From: Conus ventricosus
Lineage: Eukaryota > Mollusca > Gastropoda > Neogastropoda > Conidae
Direction: 5' to 3'
Assembly: GCA_018398815.1 (NCBI GenBank)
Contig: CM031601.1
Coordinates: 19,685,962-19,720,961 of the forward strand
Length of the DNA stretch: 35,000 nt
A program made the translations under genes and the position numbers. Shown piece by piece: positions 1 through 10,380 of this stretch. The notes beneath the pieces were generated by a model. That model was not told the DNA's origin, made no database searches, and worked only from the letters and a program-made list of their open reading frames with translations. Each line of letters opens with the position of its first letter. Position 1 is the stretch's first letter.

Positions 1-1033
1 TGTCGAAAATTGCCTGGCGATCATCATTTTCAATTTTTTTACAATCAAACCTGCATTTGGTGCAGTCAGCAGAGCGTATTTCCTTTTGCTGAATGGTTTT
101 TCCTGACTGAGCTACATGTTCTTTACCTTGCAGCTTTCAGAGCCTTTCTAACATTCTTTTTCCACGTTTGTGGGTTGGCAAAACGTTTCCTTGACAGTTC
201 CTTTTTTGGTGGGGTGTTGTAGAGGCCCTGCTTTCTTGGGGTAGAATGCTGCTGAGGAGACCCTGGAGATGTATGGCTTGCTGAAGTGTCAGGGAAGGTG
301 TCATTCTGTGTCACACCGCTTGAGTCATAGCTGGACTGCTCTGTGGGCTGCGGAATGAACATGCAGGCATCGTAGTGTTGAGGGTCGCATTGAAACAGGG
401 CAAGACTGATAATTATTTGGTTTTGTCAATTCTCATGCGTTTATCGGCTCCACATTGAGTTTGGACCCCCCGCTTGTGAAGATCTCCACATGCCTTTTGG
501 TCATTCTGCCAGGACCAGTGGCAAGAGTTCAGCAATGCTTGTGGACCATCTGCCTTCGTCCGGAGATCCTCGATGGCATCGATGTAAGCAGTGTTGTCCA
601 TGTCACGCGCCTCAGCCCCAGAAATGGCATGAACAGCTGCCTCTCTGTCAGGAGAAGATCACACAGCTTGGCCCGTAGTTCACTGGCTGTCACGCCTTCG
701 ATGTGTGTCACTGCAGCTTCAAAAAAGCAATTGCCATCAGCTTTGATCGGAACGCGAACGTATCCATTTGATCCAAGGATGTTGTCAAGTGAGGTTTGGT
801 GGGCCAATGTCTCTTTTTGACGCTTTTTAGCCTCTTCCAAGCTCGCACGTTTTGCTGCATCAAGTGCATTGTCAGCTGATTGTTTCGCTTTATTAATAAG
901 CGGCTCATCATCGCTTGAACAATCAGTCCTATATTTACGTCTGAGAGCAGACAATGGCTCGTCCTCCTCATCCTCGTCCTCACTGGGGGGCACTTGCCTC
1001 GTCCGGCTGATATTCAGCTCCTTCTGCCATCAT
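1..1033 (-). pseudogene. OTU-domain cysteine protease-like protein, mobile-element associated, partial and frame-broken
   Basis: Read on the minus strand, the protein probably starts at one of two adjacent ATGs near 1033/1030 (MMAEGAEYQPDEASAP...). It continues through an acidic stretch (SEDEDEEDEPLSALRRKY) and a Lys/Ala-rich helix to KADGNCFFEAAVTHIEG (around 745-700), which is the OTU catalytic-cysteine block. A shifted frame gives DNTAYIDAIEDLR (about 600-560), and another gives FQCDPQHYDAC (about 390-360), which matches the OTU catalytic-histidine end. Further on come a Ser/Pro linker and RKRFANPQTWKKNVRKAL (about 190-130). A Cys-x2-Cys-x3-Cys stretch near 70-45 then runs towards the window edge, so the C terminus is missing. 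OTU proteases cleave ubiquitin, but the basic W-K-x-N-x-x-K/Cys module is one I associate with transposon-encoded proteins. At least four frame changes are needed, one at a C6 run near 990. The sequence TTTGTTGTTTACAG just upstream (around 1050) could be an intron acceptor. The OTU assignment is good; the gene's wider identity is uncertain. Confidence 0.6.
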
Positions 1034-1098
1034 TACACCGCGGCTGTAAACAACAAAACAGTTGCCATCAGTCATGATGATATTACTTAATAATAAAA

Positions 1099-1127
1099 CT
1101 CTCTCTCTCTCTCTCTCTCTTCTCTCT

Positions 1128-1219
<92 letters not shown>

Positions 1220-1281
1220 AACACACACACAAACACACACACACACACACACACACCCCACACACACACACACACACACAT
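1099..1281. repeat. Compound microsatellite (CT)n then (CA)n
   Basis: A CT tract (1099-1177) passes directly into a CA tract (1177-1281), with a few interruptions. It lies immediately upstream of the OTU-like gene on the minus strand. Open frames across it are dipeptide-repeat artefacts. Confidence 0.97.
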
Positions 1282-1346
1282 GCGTAACTTATGTAATTTC
1301 GCTTGTATTACAGACGAACACACCATGCACAGAGTTTAAGATTATT

Positions 1347-1577
1347 GAGAGAGAGAGAGAGACTCAAGACTCAAGACTCAAAAACTTATTACTCAAGGAT
1401 AGAGATTTTAGGCAGTGCCTATTCTTCCAATCTGTCCTTGCTATTCTACAACATTCAACTAAACAGACTGCACATATTAATAGTGACGGAAACAATGAAG
1501 AATATAGCAACTTTTATAATTTAACAATAACAATAGAAATAAGAATAATAATTATTAATTAAAAAAAAAAAAAAAAA
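1347..1577 (+). repeat. Retroposon-like tail: GA tract, three ACTCAAG units and a terminal poly-A
   Basis: A short GA tract (1347-1362) is followed by three tandem ACTCAAG units, about 180 bp of AT-rich sequence, and an A17-type run at 1561-1577. The A-tail suggests the end of a retroposon copied on the plus strand. The related word GAGTCAAGAGTCAAGAC occurs at about 23398. No 5' end or target-site duplication was found, so the element class is open. Confidence 0.4.
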
Positions 1578-1587
1578 TCCATTACAA

Positions 1588-1704
1588 AATTACACAAACA
1601 CAGTCAGACACGTACGCGCGCGCGCTCACATGCATGCACAGGCCACACATACACGCACGCATGCCCCATACCCACATCCACACCACACAACACACACACA
1701 CACA

Positions 1705-1746
<42 letters not shown>

Positions 1747-1748
1747 CA
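1588..1748. repeat. Degenerate (CA)n microsatellite with CG-rich start
   Basis: The first half (1588-1690) is a decayed CA/CG alternation including CGCGCGCGC near 1616. The second half (1691-1748) is nearly pure CA. Confidence 0.9.
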
Positions 1749-1807
1749 CATGTTCATTAGCTAATTTAGAGGCAAGCATAAAAGTAGGGCGTTGAGACTA
1801 TGATCAA

Positions 1808-2480
1808 AAGGTTAGTTTTATTGTTCAAGTAAATGTTTAAGTACTGCTGATTTGAAGGACGGCAGCGATTGACATGTTTTTGGCAGACGGAGGAAGAGAG
1901 TTCCCACAGATGGACCAAAAAATGCAAAACTAGATTTGAACAAATCAATGCGGGACACGTGGTAAAATGTAATTATTTGAATCATATCGCGTTGTTGCCA
2001 TTTGGATAAACTCAGCAAGATATGTTGGCGCCATGTTTGCATGGACTTTAAACATTAGTACTGCCTTATTATAGGTCAGTTGGCTCTGCAGTGGTAACAT
2101 CATTAGTTTGCGAATTTGCCCCTGGTTGATAGAGACTTGTCGGAAGAATCAGCTTAATTCCCGTCTATGCATAGAGTTGATCTTTTTTATGTGATTTTCA
2201 CCGGCACCACTCCAGACAGTGGACGCATAGTTGATGTGAGAAAGGCAATGGGCTTCAAAAAATAATTTCCGGATATGTGGTTCAACATAATAACTGAGTT
2301 TATTGAGTAAAAACAAATTGCGAGCCAACTGTTTGCAAACATGATTTATATGTGATTGCCATTTAAAGTTCTCATCAATGATCACGCCTAAGACACGGTG
2401 TTCGGTAACCCGCTCGATCAAGGTTTCACTCATTTTTAGGCTCAACATAAGATGCTGTCGTTGATGTTTCTGTCTCGATG
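1808..2480 (-). mobile_element. Non-LTR retrotransposon fragment: C-terminal end of the reverse transcriptase ORF
   Basis: The minus strand encodes the thumb and C-terminal part of a LINE reverse transcriptase. It reads VLGVIIDENFKWQSHI (about 2400-2350), then a helix-rich stretch with HINYASTVWSGAGENHI, then LPLQSQLTYNKAVLMFKVH in a shifted frame. It ends with RIDLFKSSFAFFGPSV and LPSFKSAVLKHLLEQ before a stop near 1818. LGVxxD...W..HI and FGxSVWNxLP...SFKxxLK are standard landmarks of Jockey/CR1/L2-type LINE polyproteins. At least two frameshifts are needed. The palm motifs are missing: the fragment is cut at its 5' side by a GA microsatellite at 2489. It was probably 5'-truncated on insertion, with the microsatellite expanding at the junction. 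Confidence 0.8.
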
Positions 2481-2488
2481 CTAGGACC

Positions 2489-2521
2489 AGAGAGAGAGAG
2501 AGAGGGGGGGGGAGAGGAGAG

Positions 2522-2576
<55 letters not shown>

Positions 2577-2604
2577 AGGGAGAGGGGATGAGAGAGAGAA
2601 ACTG
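2489..2604. repeat. (GA)n microsatellite with G-runs
   Basis: A purine tract of AG units interrupted by a G8 run and GGAGAGG variants. It directly abuts the 5' side of the LINE fragment. Confidence 0.95.
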
Positions 2605-2665
2605 AGACAGACAGTGAAGAAAAAAATAAAACATCATTACCTTTTGAGAGAAATGCGATGAAAAT

Positions 2666-2799
2666 GGCTGGAAAATCCAACTGGAAAGTGTGTTGCTTCT
2701 TCAATTGAAAATGGCAAAATGGGAAGAACAAAGGCTGGAAAACCCGACTGAGAAAATGTGTTGCTTCTTCAAATGAAAATGGCAAAAGGGGAAGAAAAC
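2666..2799. repeat. 67-bp tandem duplication
   Basis: The segment beginning GGCTGGAAAA at 2666 recurs at 2733. The two copies share GTGTTGCTTCTTCAA and GAAAATGGCAAAA at the same offset of 67 bp, with a few substitutions. It is non-coding as far as I can tell. Confidence 0.85.
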
Positions 2800-3285
2800 T
2801 GCTGTGTCCAGGAAATCGTCCCTAGTCTGGGCCGCAATCGCTCACATGCGCTGTTCTCAAATACAACTGTTTCCACCGGAACGGAATATATCGCCGCTAG
2901 GCGATCTTTCCGTCTCAAGCGGACATATGTTGATGCGTAAATGATGGTGACCCCGTCAGCACGCTGATAAGCAAGTGTAAACAGACGTGATAGCTGATCC
3001 CAAGCCCCAGCTAACGGGGCTTGGTCCATGTCAGGACGTGTAGTTAACCCCCTGATCCAGTTCAAGTTGTTTGATTTAGCAGAGAGGATGTTAATTGCTG
3101 TGAAACTCAGGAATCTTGGGGGAAAAATTAATTGGCTGGTGTATAGTTTCTGATAACTTGGGTGGTTTTGTTTTGGAGTTTCCCACGACGTGGGTGGCAG
3201 AGGGAGAGGGGTTTGAGGTGTGGGAGAGGGAGAGGGGTTTGGGAGGGGGTGTTTGGGAAAGGGAAGCTGTTCATTTCTTTTCAAG
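2800..3285. other. Unassigned interval with G-rich imperfect repeat
   Basis: No gene is recognised. Near 3190-3260 there is a short imperfect repeat of GGGAGAGGGAGAGGGGTTTG words. A long minus-strand open frame crosses this interval, but it continues into the CA array and has no family signature that I know. Confidence 0.5.
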
Positions 3286-3357
3286 ATGTCGAAGCAATCG
3301 AAAGCATTTTCGCTTGCGGAGGCAATTGAAATTATCCAGCAAAGTGGTTCTGACGCA
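3286..3357 (+). pseudogene. Possible N-terminal coding stub cut by a microsatellite
   Basis: An ATG at 3286, in an acceptable animal initiation context (TCAAGATGTC), opens 24 residues: MSKQSKAFSLAEAIEIIQ then QSGSDA. The basic start followed by an acidic-leaning helix loosely resembles N termini of DNA-transposon transposases such as piggyBac types. That comparison is from memory and weak. The frame runs straight into the CA array, so any gene is severed here. It may equally be chance. Confidence 0.2.
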
Positions 3358-3358
3358 C

Positions 3359-3403
<45 letters not shown>

Positions 3404-3443
3404 GCGCACGCACACACACACACCACACACACACGTGCGCGCG

Positions 3444-3535
<92 letters not shown>

Positions 3536-3549
3536 CACACGTGCGCGCG

Positions 3550-3614
<65 letters not shown>

Positions 3615-3635
3615 CACACCACACACACACACACA

Positions 3636-3666
<31 letters not shown>

Positions 3667-3767
3667 CACACACACAGTGCGCGTTCGCACACACACACCA
3701 CACAACACACACACACACACACACACACAACACACACACCACACACACACACACACACCGTGCGCGT

Positions 3768-3799
<32 letters not shown>

Positions 3800-3839
3800 C
3801 ACACACACACAACACACACCCCACACACACACACACACA

Positions 3840-3877
<38 letters not shown>

Positions 3878-3910
3878 ACACCACACACACACACACACAC
3901 CACACACACA

Positions 3911-3953
<43 letters not shown>

Positions 3954-3991
3954 ACACACCACACACACACCACACACACACACACACACAC

Positions 3992-4027
<36 letters not shown>
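3357..4027. repeat. Large compound (CA)n array with six CG-rich palindromic islands
   Basis: About 670 bp of CA repeat, interrupted by GTGCGCGCGCAC-type islands near 3398, 3434, 3541, 3678, 3760 and 3841. ACA/CCA phase slips are scattered through the second half. All open frames across it (HTHTHT or CVCVCV) are artefacts of the dinucleotide. Confidence 0.98.
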
Positions 4028-4029
<2 letters not shown>

Positions 4030-5099
4030 TGTGTGTAAAATCATGGTGAGGGGACAGCCCTGCTGAAACGGTGCACTGTGTGACATAAGGTGGAGTGAGG
4101 CTGCATACATTTTGTGTACATATCCTGTGAATATCCTGTAAAAAATCAAGCAACATGGATGCACCCTATTCCACAATAAATGGTGAGTAATCTCTGCATG
4201 TTTCCATTTGTTTTTGTCCGTTTTTATGTCAAAATGATAAGTAAGAAAAAAGAGGAAAAAGTTTTTTTTTTCTCTGTGTGTGTGCATGTTGCATATAGTA
4301 AGTTCACAGGAAAATCACGAACTAACAAAGACAGATAATCGTTATAAAACTTATCTAGCAACTTCGATAAGGAGTTCTTTCCATCAATATCAAAATTATG
4401 CATGCTAGACTCCTGGAAGCATTCGTAAAATTAAATCTAATGTAGGCAAAAAACACCAAAATCTGCCGTCTGCAACAGTAGCTGAGCAGCTTTCCTCTTC
4501 CGTCGAAGGGGAAGGAACGACTGCAGCCGTCCTACGGCCGGAATGAAATAAATTATTAAGGAGCCATTCCCACGCTGGAAATGTTACCTACTGCCCGATG
4601 TGTTTAATTGATAGTACCAACCCGGGCAAGTGCCAGATGCACATATCTCAACACCAAGTTTACACTAGCAGACCCCGACGCTACCTGCTACAAGTCGGTA
4701 TCTTGCACCTGCTATGTTTTGGCCAGTGGGAAGAGATGATTCTAAAAGAAAACTTGTTTGCTATATACTCAGTAAGTTGAGAATCCCAGTTCTAGCATTA
4801 CTCTGCCAGGCAAATGAGTGCTTTGCTGTCACTGCTATAAGTCATGATAGCAAGATACGTACATTTAGCTCCCACACTTGTGTGGTGCCTGTAGAACAAA
4901 GCGAGCTATAAGTCTGGAACTTTACTTAGTACTTTTTGCTATCAAAAGAACCAGGGATAAAAGATAATTGATTTAGGTTTTAATTAATAACTCAATCAAT
5001 TTACTAGAAACGAAAATCTGACATCGCCATCGGAAAGAGAGAGTCCAAATCTATCAGAAGAGTATAAAATCTCAAAAACGAAAAAATCGAGTTACTGAC
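4028..5099. other. Unassigned interval
   Basis: I see no recognisable gene, RNA or element. Short open frames at 4598-4911 (plus) have no family signature. Base composition is ordinary AT-rich intergenic or intronic DNA. Confidence 0.5.
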
Positions 5100-7090
5100 T
5101 TCTAGCAGTCAGCCCTCGAAATACCAACATTCTGACTCTTCAGTAAGTCAGCGATGGCTTTCACAGGTGAGCAAAGTTCTTCAGATTCCATTGTAACATT
5201 TGCGTGCCATTTAAAACCTTCATAGACATATGAGTACAGGTTCTTCACAACTTGTTTGTTCTGACTGAACATGAGCAGAGATGCACGGAACAGACATGGG
5301 TGTACATAAAACCTACGAGGAATAAATTCTTTTCTCAGGTCACTGATAGCAGGACAACAAAGTAAAATATGTAATTCGTCTTTCGTTGCGCTTTTACACA
5401 TTGGACATCTCAAATTGTTGTCTGGATATTTTTCATATCAACTACGATGTATTTTCATATCAGTAAGCTTTTTGTTCTTCGTACGCAGGCTGATACACCT
5501 GCAGACACTCTTTGTATAGACAGGCAAGGATTAATCCCATCTACCCAACAAAGGGAGTGGAGTTCCGTTTTTTTTTAAATCCCGCTATCAAATCAGCCAT
5601 GCTCCAACTTCGGGGAATCAGTAGACTTTGTCAAATACCGTTTAATGTGTCTCTCTATAAATAGCAAAAAATGGCTTTCACAGTTTCTAAAAGTACTATA
5701 CCAAGTGAGTCTTTTCCTTTTGCTAAATGTGATCTTCCCAGTTTTGCCATCTGGCATAAATCAGCCTTTGAAAAAATTTACCCCCAAATCCCCTCACATC
5801 TTCCACTCCCTGATTTAACCATACCAACCCAAATCCATTTTGATATGACATCTCGCGAACATTCATAACCCATGTTTGTTTGCCGTTGGATTCCAGATTT
5901 AACATCCTGTAAGCTTTCAGCGACAACCTACTACGTAATATTTTTAGCCAGTACCTAATGTGAGGAATATTTGACTCAATTACACATACGATGGCGTCCT
6001 GTATCTCCATAAACTAACTCATTTTGGTTTTTAGTGTGAGCACGAAGGAATTTCTTAAGTGCATACAAGTAAATCTTCTCGAATTCTGCGCCATACTTAG
6101 CCAAAGGTGGAACTTGAGAGTCAAATATTTTAACAAACGCATTCAAAGAATTATTTTTAGGCGAGATTCATTTATGGATACTATACAATAGAGCCTCCTT
6201 TCCTATTCTTGCCGGGTCTTCATAGGCAATTACAAAGCTAAGACGAGTGGCAAGGTATATATCTAAACACTAAGATGTCGCTTTTGTTCGTATTAATTTT
6301 GAGTGGCTGTCCAGACGCTGCATTATAAAGATTGTTTAGTTGATTTTCGAGACCAACAGATGTTTCGGAATTCAGTGCGATAATATCTCCTAAAAATGAA
6401 ATGAATAATCCATGGGACTTGGAGTGAGTGTAGCGCCATGGTTTCCATTCTTGATTTTATATTGAGCTAATTCATTCATGAAAAGTGCGGAAAGGACAGG
6501 CTACAGGATTCACCCTGTTCAACACCTCTTGTGCATATGATACAACCTGTATAATTAGCACCATATTTTATCTTTGTTAAACACAGTTATACATACTTTT
6601 AATACATCTATAGAGTTTAGCTTTAAGCCCATTGTTACATAGAATATCATTTTTTTAAACAGAATCAAAAGCCTTTTGGAAGTCAATAAAAGCCACATAC
6701 AAATTACTATTCCAAGAGAAAATGTTTTTGACTTTTGCTAAAGAGGTGAACATGTGATCAATGGTAAAAAAACCTTTCTTAAAACCTGCTTGGTATTAAT
6801 TTGTGATTTATTCTGCTTCATTAACTCTACAATCTTCAATTTATGATGGAACTATAAAGTTTATTACTTATATCACACAACAATATGCCCCTATAATTAC
6901 CAGGGTTATTTATCGACCCCTTCTAAAGCAATGGCTGTATAATAGATTATGTTAGTCTTTCAGGAAACATCCCTTGATCAAAACGTGCATCAAAGAATTT
7001 CCAAGGAAGTCCTAAAAAGCACTTCCGTGTTTGTACAATTCGTTAATAATTCCATCCGGCTGTGCTAATTGTCTGTTCTGAAGTACAAAT
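5100..7090 (-). mobile_element. Decayed non-LTR retrotransposon: reverse transcriptase to C-terminal zinc-binding domain
   Basis: Read from 7090 leftwards on the minus strand, reverse-transcriptase blocks appear in the expected order across shifting frames: PDGIINELYKHG (about 7050-7015), NNPGNYRGILL (about 6905-6870), QAGF...TIDHMF (about 6790-6740), YVAFIDFQKAFDSV (about 6700-6655, palm motif A with its Asp), GVEQGE (about 6520), SVGLENQLNNLYNAASG (about 6360-6310), an IEKIYLYALKKFLRAHT-type block (about 6080-6040), and IRYWLKILRS near 5950. The end at 5413-5102 holds CPMCKSATKDELHILLCCP, a zf-RVT type zinc-binding motif typical of LINE C termini. The YADD box is not intact: the matching region reads GDIIALNS without the Asp pair. 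Stops and frameshifts are frequent, so this copy is dead, although some indels may be sequencing artefacts. Confidence 0.75.
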
Positions 7091-8180
7091 TAAGTTAAAA
7101 TGATACAAGCATATACATTGTTTTATAAGCGCAAGCTCACGAACGACTTACTGATAAAAAAAAATCAGAATCATGGGATATTAGAAAACATTAATTGTGA
7201 TACAGATCGCAGCGGCCACTCATATGACTTAACATTTTCCCCTCTGAAGAACATAGTCATCTGTTATTTGTTGGTCGCAACCTAACTCCAACACCTTGGA
7301 AGAACCGTATAATTACTACTGTCTGGTACAGTTAATTTTCTTCGACACTTGGGGGTCTCACACATGCATTGTTTACAGTCAGAGCCACTCTGGTAGTCTG
7401 CCCTCACATTGTCTTTACCAGGCATTATTCTAACTTGAAGTGAATACTGTTGTTACTGGATAGCCCAGCACGTGAGCCTACCATTCTCAGTCTTAGTTTT
7501 GCTAATAGTGTAGCTCAAGGGCTTACTGACAAGGGTGCTCCTTGCAGGTTTATTACGTTTCAACCTTGGGTGTCACACCCCTTTCACTGGTGATCTACAC
7601 TACTTCGTGTACTTAGAAGGCTAAGCACCGTATGAGCATCAGGCACAACTGGAAAAGATTTAGATGTGTAACAGATCAGTCTGATTCTATTTCTATTATG
7701 TCTCTGCCTCGTATATCCCTGCTCATTTCTTTTTTTTTCCTTCGAAAACTGACTTTCAGCAATTACTTTTTCATGAAAGCATACTGAATTTGAAATATAC
7801 TACATGTAACTAATTTCTTCCATTCAGTGTTTGCCACCATAGCACCATCATTAACCCAATACATTGTTTATAGTCTGTATTGCAAGATTGCATGTGATGC
7901 CTAGAAAATTAAACCATCGCATCAGACAGCAGGTTGGGTTTGCTCCTTCTTGAGAACCAAAACTAATGAGAATAAATACAACAGCAATCTAGAGTTAAAT
8001 TAATAGGAGAGATCAAAACAAAATGTAAAACTGCTTGTTGAAAACACAAGGTGTTGTCATGTTGCTTGAGGAGCTTATCAAACGAGCTGCCAAGAGTTCT
8101 TACGACATACGTACAATGTTCAGAACGTACATGAAAAACACTACCATTCTGAGTGAATGATAGAAGCTTCATGGCAGTAC
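7091..8180. other. Unassigned interval
   Basis: It may contain the upstream remainder of the LINE at 5100-7090, but no motif is legible beyond about 7090. A T8 run lies near 7731. No gene or RNA was recognised. Confidence 0.45.
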
Positions 8181-8183
8181 CAG

Positions 8184-8277
8184 CCGCCGTGGCGAAGTGG
8201 TTAGAGTCGCGTACTCCCGGCTGGGAGGTCGTGGGTTCGAATCTCATCAGAGTCATGTGGGTTTTTTTCTGCCCTGA
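8184..8277 (+). mobile_element. tRNA-derived SINE head with pol III A and B boxes
   Basis: TGGCGAAGTGG (8190-8200) fits the RNA polymerase III A box, and GGTTCGAATCT (8234-8244) fits the B box, with 33 nt between them, as in a tRNA. The expected 3' acceptor strand to pair with the 5' GCCGCCG is absent. The sequence runs into a T-rich body (GTGGGTTTTTTTCTG), so this is a SINE head rather than a functional tRNA gene. The SINE body is cut short at 8278 by a MITE end. No second SINE copy was seen in the window. Confidence 0.75.
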
Positions 8278-8585
8278 CCGGTGTCGTATATAACACTGTC
8301 GCTCATAAAATCGTGTCGCAGCGACAGTATTTCCCGGGAAATACTGCAGCTAGTTCGTGAAAAATTATCGCTGAGCGACTTAATTTCATAAAAATTGGTA
8401 GCATGGCAGGATTTCACGAGAAATGCCCATAAAGTCGTGTCGTTGCCTAAAAATAAAATCATGTTGCAGCGACAGCATTTCATGTAAAAAAATATTTTAA
8501 AAAATTGATGCCGTAGAAAAGTTGTCGCTCTGAGACAGCATTTCCGTAAAAAAAAATAAAAAAACGACGTCGAAGACATGTTCGG
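8278..8585 (+). mobile_element. Palindrome-rich MITE-like element, copy A (left end only)
   Basis: Positions 8278-8302 match the 25-bp terminal inverted repeat of the copy at 18881 with one change. A 15-bp palindrome (TGTCGC-A-GCGACA core) and a perfect 22-bp palindrome at 8325-8346 (half site CAGTATTTCCC) follow. Further diverged TGTCG and ATTTC words continue to about 8585. The matching right terminus is missing, so the right limit is approximate. Confidence 0.65.
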
Positions 8586-8818
8586 TCTCTGCCCCAACTC
8601 TACCCCCACCTCCTCTCATGGTTTTACGTATCAGTTGCCCCGTTGTCTTTCTATGATTTATTTGTCTGCTTGACTGTCGGTCTATCTTTCTGTCTCTATT
8701 TGTTTTTCTCGCTCATTCTCTCTATGTATCGCACTCCCTCTATCTGTTTGACTCTCTTTAGTTTCACTCTGTCCATCAAACTGTCTGTCAGTTGGTCTCT
8801 GCCTTTCCCGTCCCCTCC

Positions 8819-8820
<2 letters not shown>

Positions 8821-8886
<66 letters not shown>
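8821..8886. repeat. (CT)n microsatellite
   Basis: An almost uninterrupted CT tract, preceded from about 8690 by a pyrimidine-rich, decayed TCTGTC/CTCT region. Confidence 0.97.
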
Positions 8887-8888
<2 letters not shown>

Positions 8889-8928
8889 ACGTGCAAGCAT
8901 GTGTGGGTGTATGTGGAGAGAGCGCGAC

Positions 8929-8930
<2 letters not shown>

Positions 8931-9011
<81 letters not shown>

Positions 9012-9012
9012 G

Positions 9013-9084
<72 letters not shown>
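8931..9084. repeat. (GT)n microsatellite
   Basis: A long GT tract with two small interruptions (AGGT near 9009 and GGT near 9036). Open frames on either strand are artefacts. Confidence 0.97.
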
Positions 9085-9087
<3 letters not shown>

Positions 9088-9197
9088 CCTGAAACAACTG
9101 CATTCATGCTGAAATATATCTGTGATTCATTTGTCCATAATCCCTGAGAATGTTTCACACCTTTTTGGTCCTTTTTTGGAATAGCTAAAGCAGCAGC

Positions 9198-10072
9198 CTA
9201 AAGAACTGCTTTCTGAAAGTTATCAAAAAAGATGTTAACATCCTCACAAATAACTTCACTCTCAGTCTTCTCAGTGAGGTAATTTTGAAAAGTTTCCCAA
9301 TCTGCCTTTATGTAATTAAATTTGGGTATAACATCTACACCACTAACTTCAGATCCAACGGATTCTTTAAAAGATAAAAGTATTGACACATGGTCACTAC
9401 CTAGTGGGTCATTGGCTGTATCCCATTTTGCTGTTGATGCTAAAGCAGGTGAAACAAAGGAAAGATCAAGCGCCGATGCTCTATGATGAGATATGTCTGG
9501 GATGCGCGTAGTTCTCCCGTCGTTAAGCAAAACTAAAGATGAATCCACAACAGTTTCCAGAAAATCACGGTGAGAAACTATTTCACAACCTTTATCCCAG
9601 AAAGGAGCATGAGAATTGAAATCGCCACCAATGATCCACTTTTCTTTAGAACAGTTTAGAGAACGTAACCAATTAGTATTTTGCCCATCAGGGCCCTTAG
9701 GGTAATAAACTGATGCAAAATGCAAAATTTGATTGTCTGAAACTTTCAGTTTTAAAAAGGATGTCGATACATTAACCGTATCTTTTGTAAAGAAAGATGA
9801 CTAACGTATGTGTAATCTAAACCACACTGTACATAGATAGCTGTACTAACTTTATCAGATTCTTTGCATATATGATAAACCGGGGGATAGTAATAACCTT
9901 GTAACTTTGGCAACTTCTGTTGAGTGACATTTAGGGACTGAAGGAGACGTACATGATGAAATTTACTAGAAAGATGCATACACAAATTATCAATATTAGT
10001 TGACAAGGAACGTGCGTTCCATTGTAGAACCGACAAATTATCACATGTGTTGTTCTTTTTCTTCCTGGTCAT
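9198..10072 (-). mobile_element. Non-LTR retrotransposon fragment: apurinic-type endonuclease domain
   Basis: On the minus strand a frame from 10072 begins MTRKKKNN and reads LSVLQWNARSLSTNIDNL, the Asn-containing opening block of LINE EEP endonucleases. LPKLQGYYYPPVYH follows. After a frame change near 9780-9725 it continues with KWIIGGDFNSHAPFWD (GDFN active-site block, residues 33-39 of the 9725 frame), SALDLSF, and GSDH at residues 109-112, the catalytic His block. This order and spacing fit Jockey/CR1/L2-type LINEs. The usual catalytic Glu position reads LLQSLN instead of LIQET. The fragment stops at 9198 with no reverse transcriptase, then the GT/CT microsatellites begin. A LINE that keeps the 5' part and loses the 3' part is unusual. 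Flanking sequence past 10080 has no motif. Confidence 0.8.
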
Positions 10073-10168
10073 ATGTTAACCTAATTTAATGGTGGATAAG
10101 TATCATATAGGTGACGCAGCACAATAACCAGATCAAAACTGCTAAAAGCAGACGTTACCCAGAGAACT

Positions 10169-10198
10169 GGGGGGCGGGGGTTGGGGTGGGGGTGGGGT
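10169..10198 (+). other. Potential G-quadruplex
   Basis: Five G-runs of 4-6 bases separated by 1-2 nt loops (G6-C-G5-TT-G4-T-G5-T-G4). This satisfies the usual G4 folding rule. No associated gene was recognised. Confidence 0.7.
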
Positions 10199-10380
10199 GA
10201 TGCTTTGGAGATTTTTTTTTTCACGGGGCTGATCATGGATACGTAACTGACTATCTTGAACTCTTGTATGTAGATTTGGGGATGACAGGCTAATCACAAT
10301 GACCTCCTACTGAAAACTGCTTCATACAATATGATGATGGGCCCGATGCTGAACAAAAAAAAGACGCCCGAACGGAAAAT

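Noticed and set aside
2769..4022. 417-codon minus-strand frame with a unique 190-residue C-terminal part (2769-3356)
   Set aside because: Its N-terminal two thirds is CA-repeat translation and the unique part has no recognised domain; it also overlaps the 67-bp tandem duplication.
3116..4287. Long open frames of HTHTHT, TTHT or VCVCVC on both strands (also at 980-1562, 8643-9147, 10450-10844, 15086-15356, 17955-18368, 26255-26920, 28292-29183 and 34108-34844)
   Set aside because: They are translations of CA/GT dinucleotide repeats, which have no stop codons in several frames. No domain or unique sequence supports a gene.
4598..4911. Possible exon with a splice donor near CTCAGTAAGT at about 4768
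   Set aside because: The donor lacks the invariant GT in the right register for the frame, and neither side shows a protein family.
8184..8256. Functional tRNA gene
   Set aside because: A and B boxes are present but the 3' acceptor strand does not pair with the 5' end, and the sequence continues into a SINE-type body.
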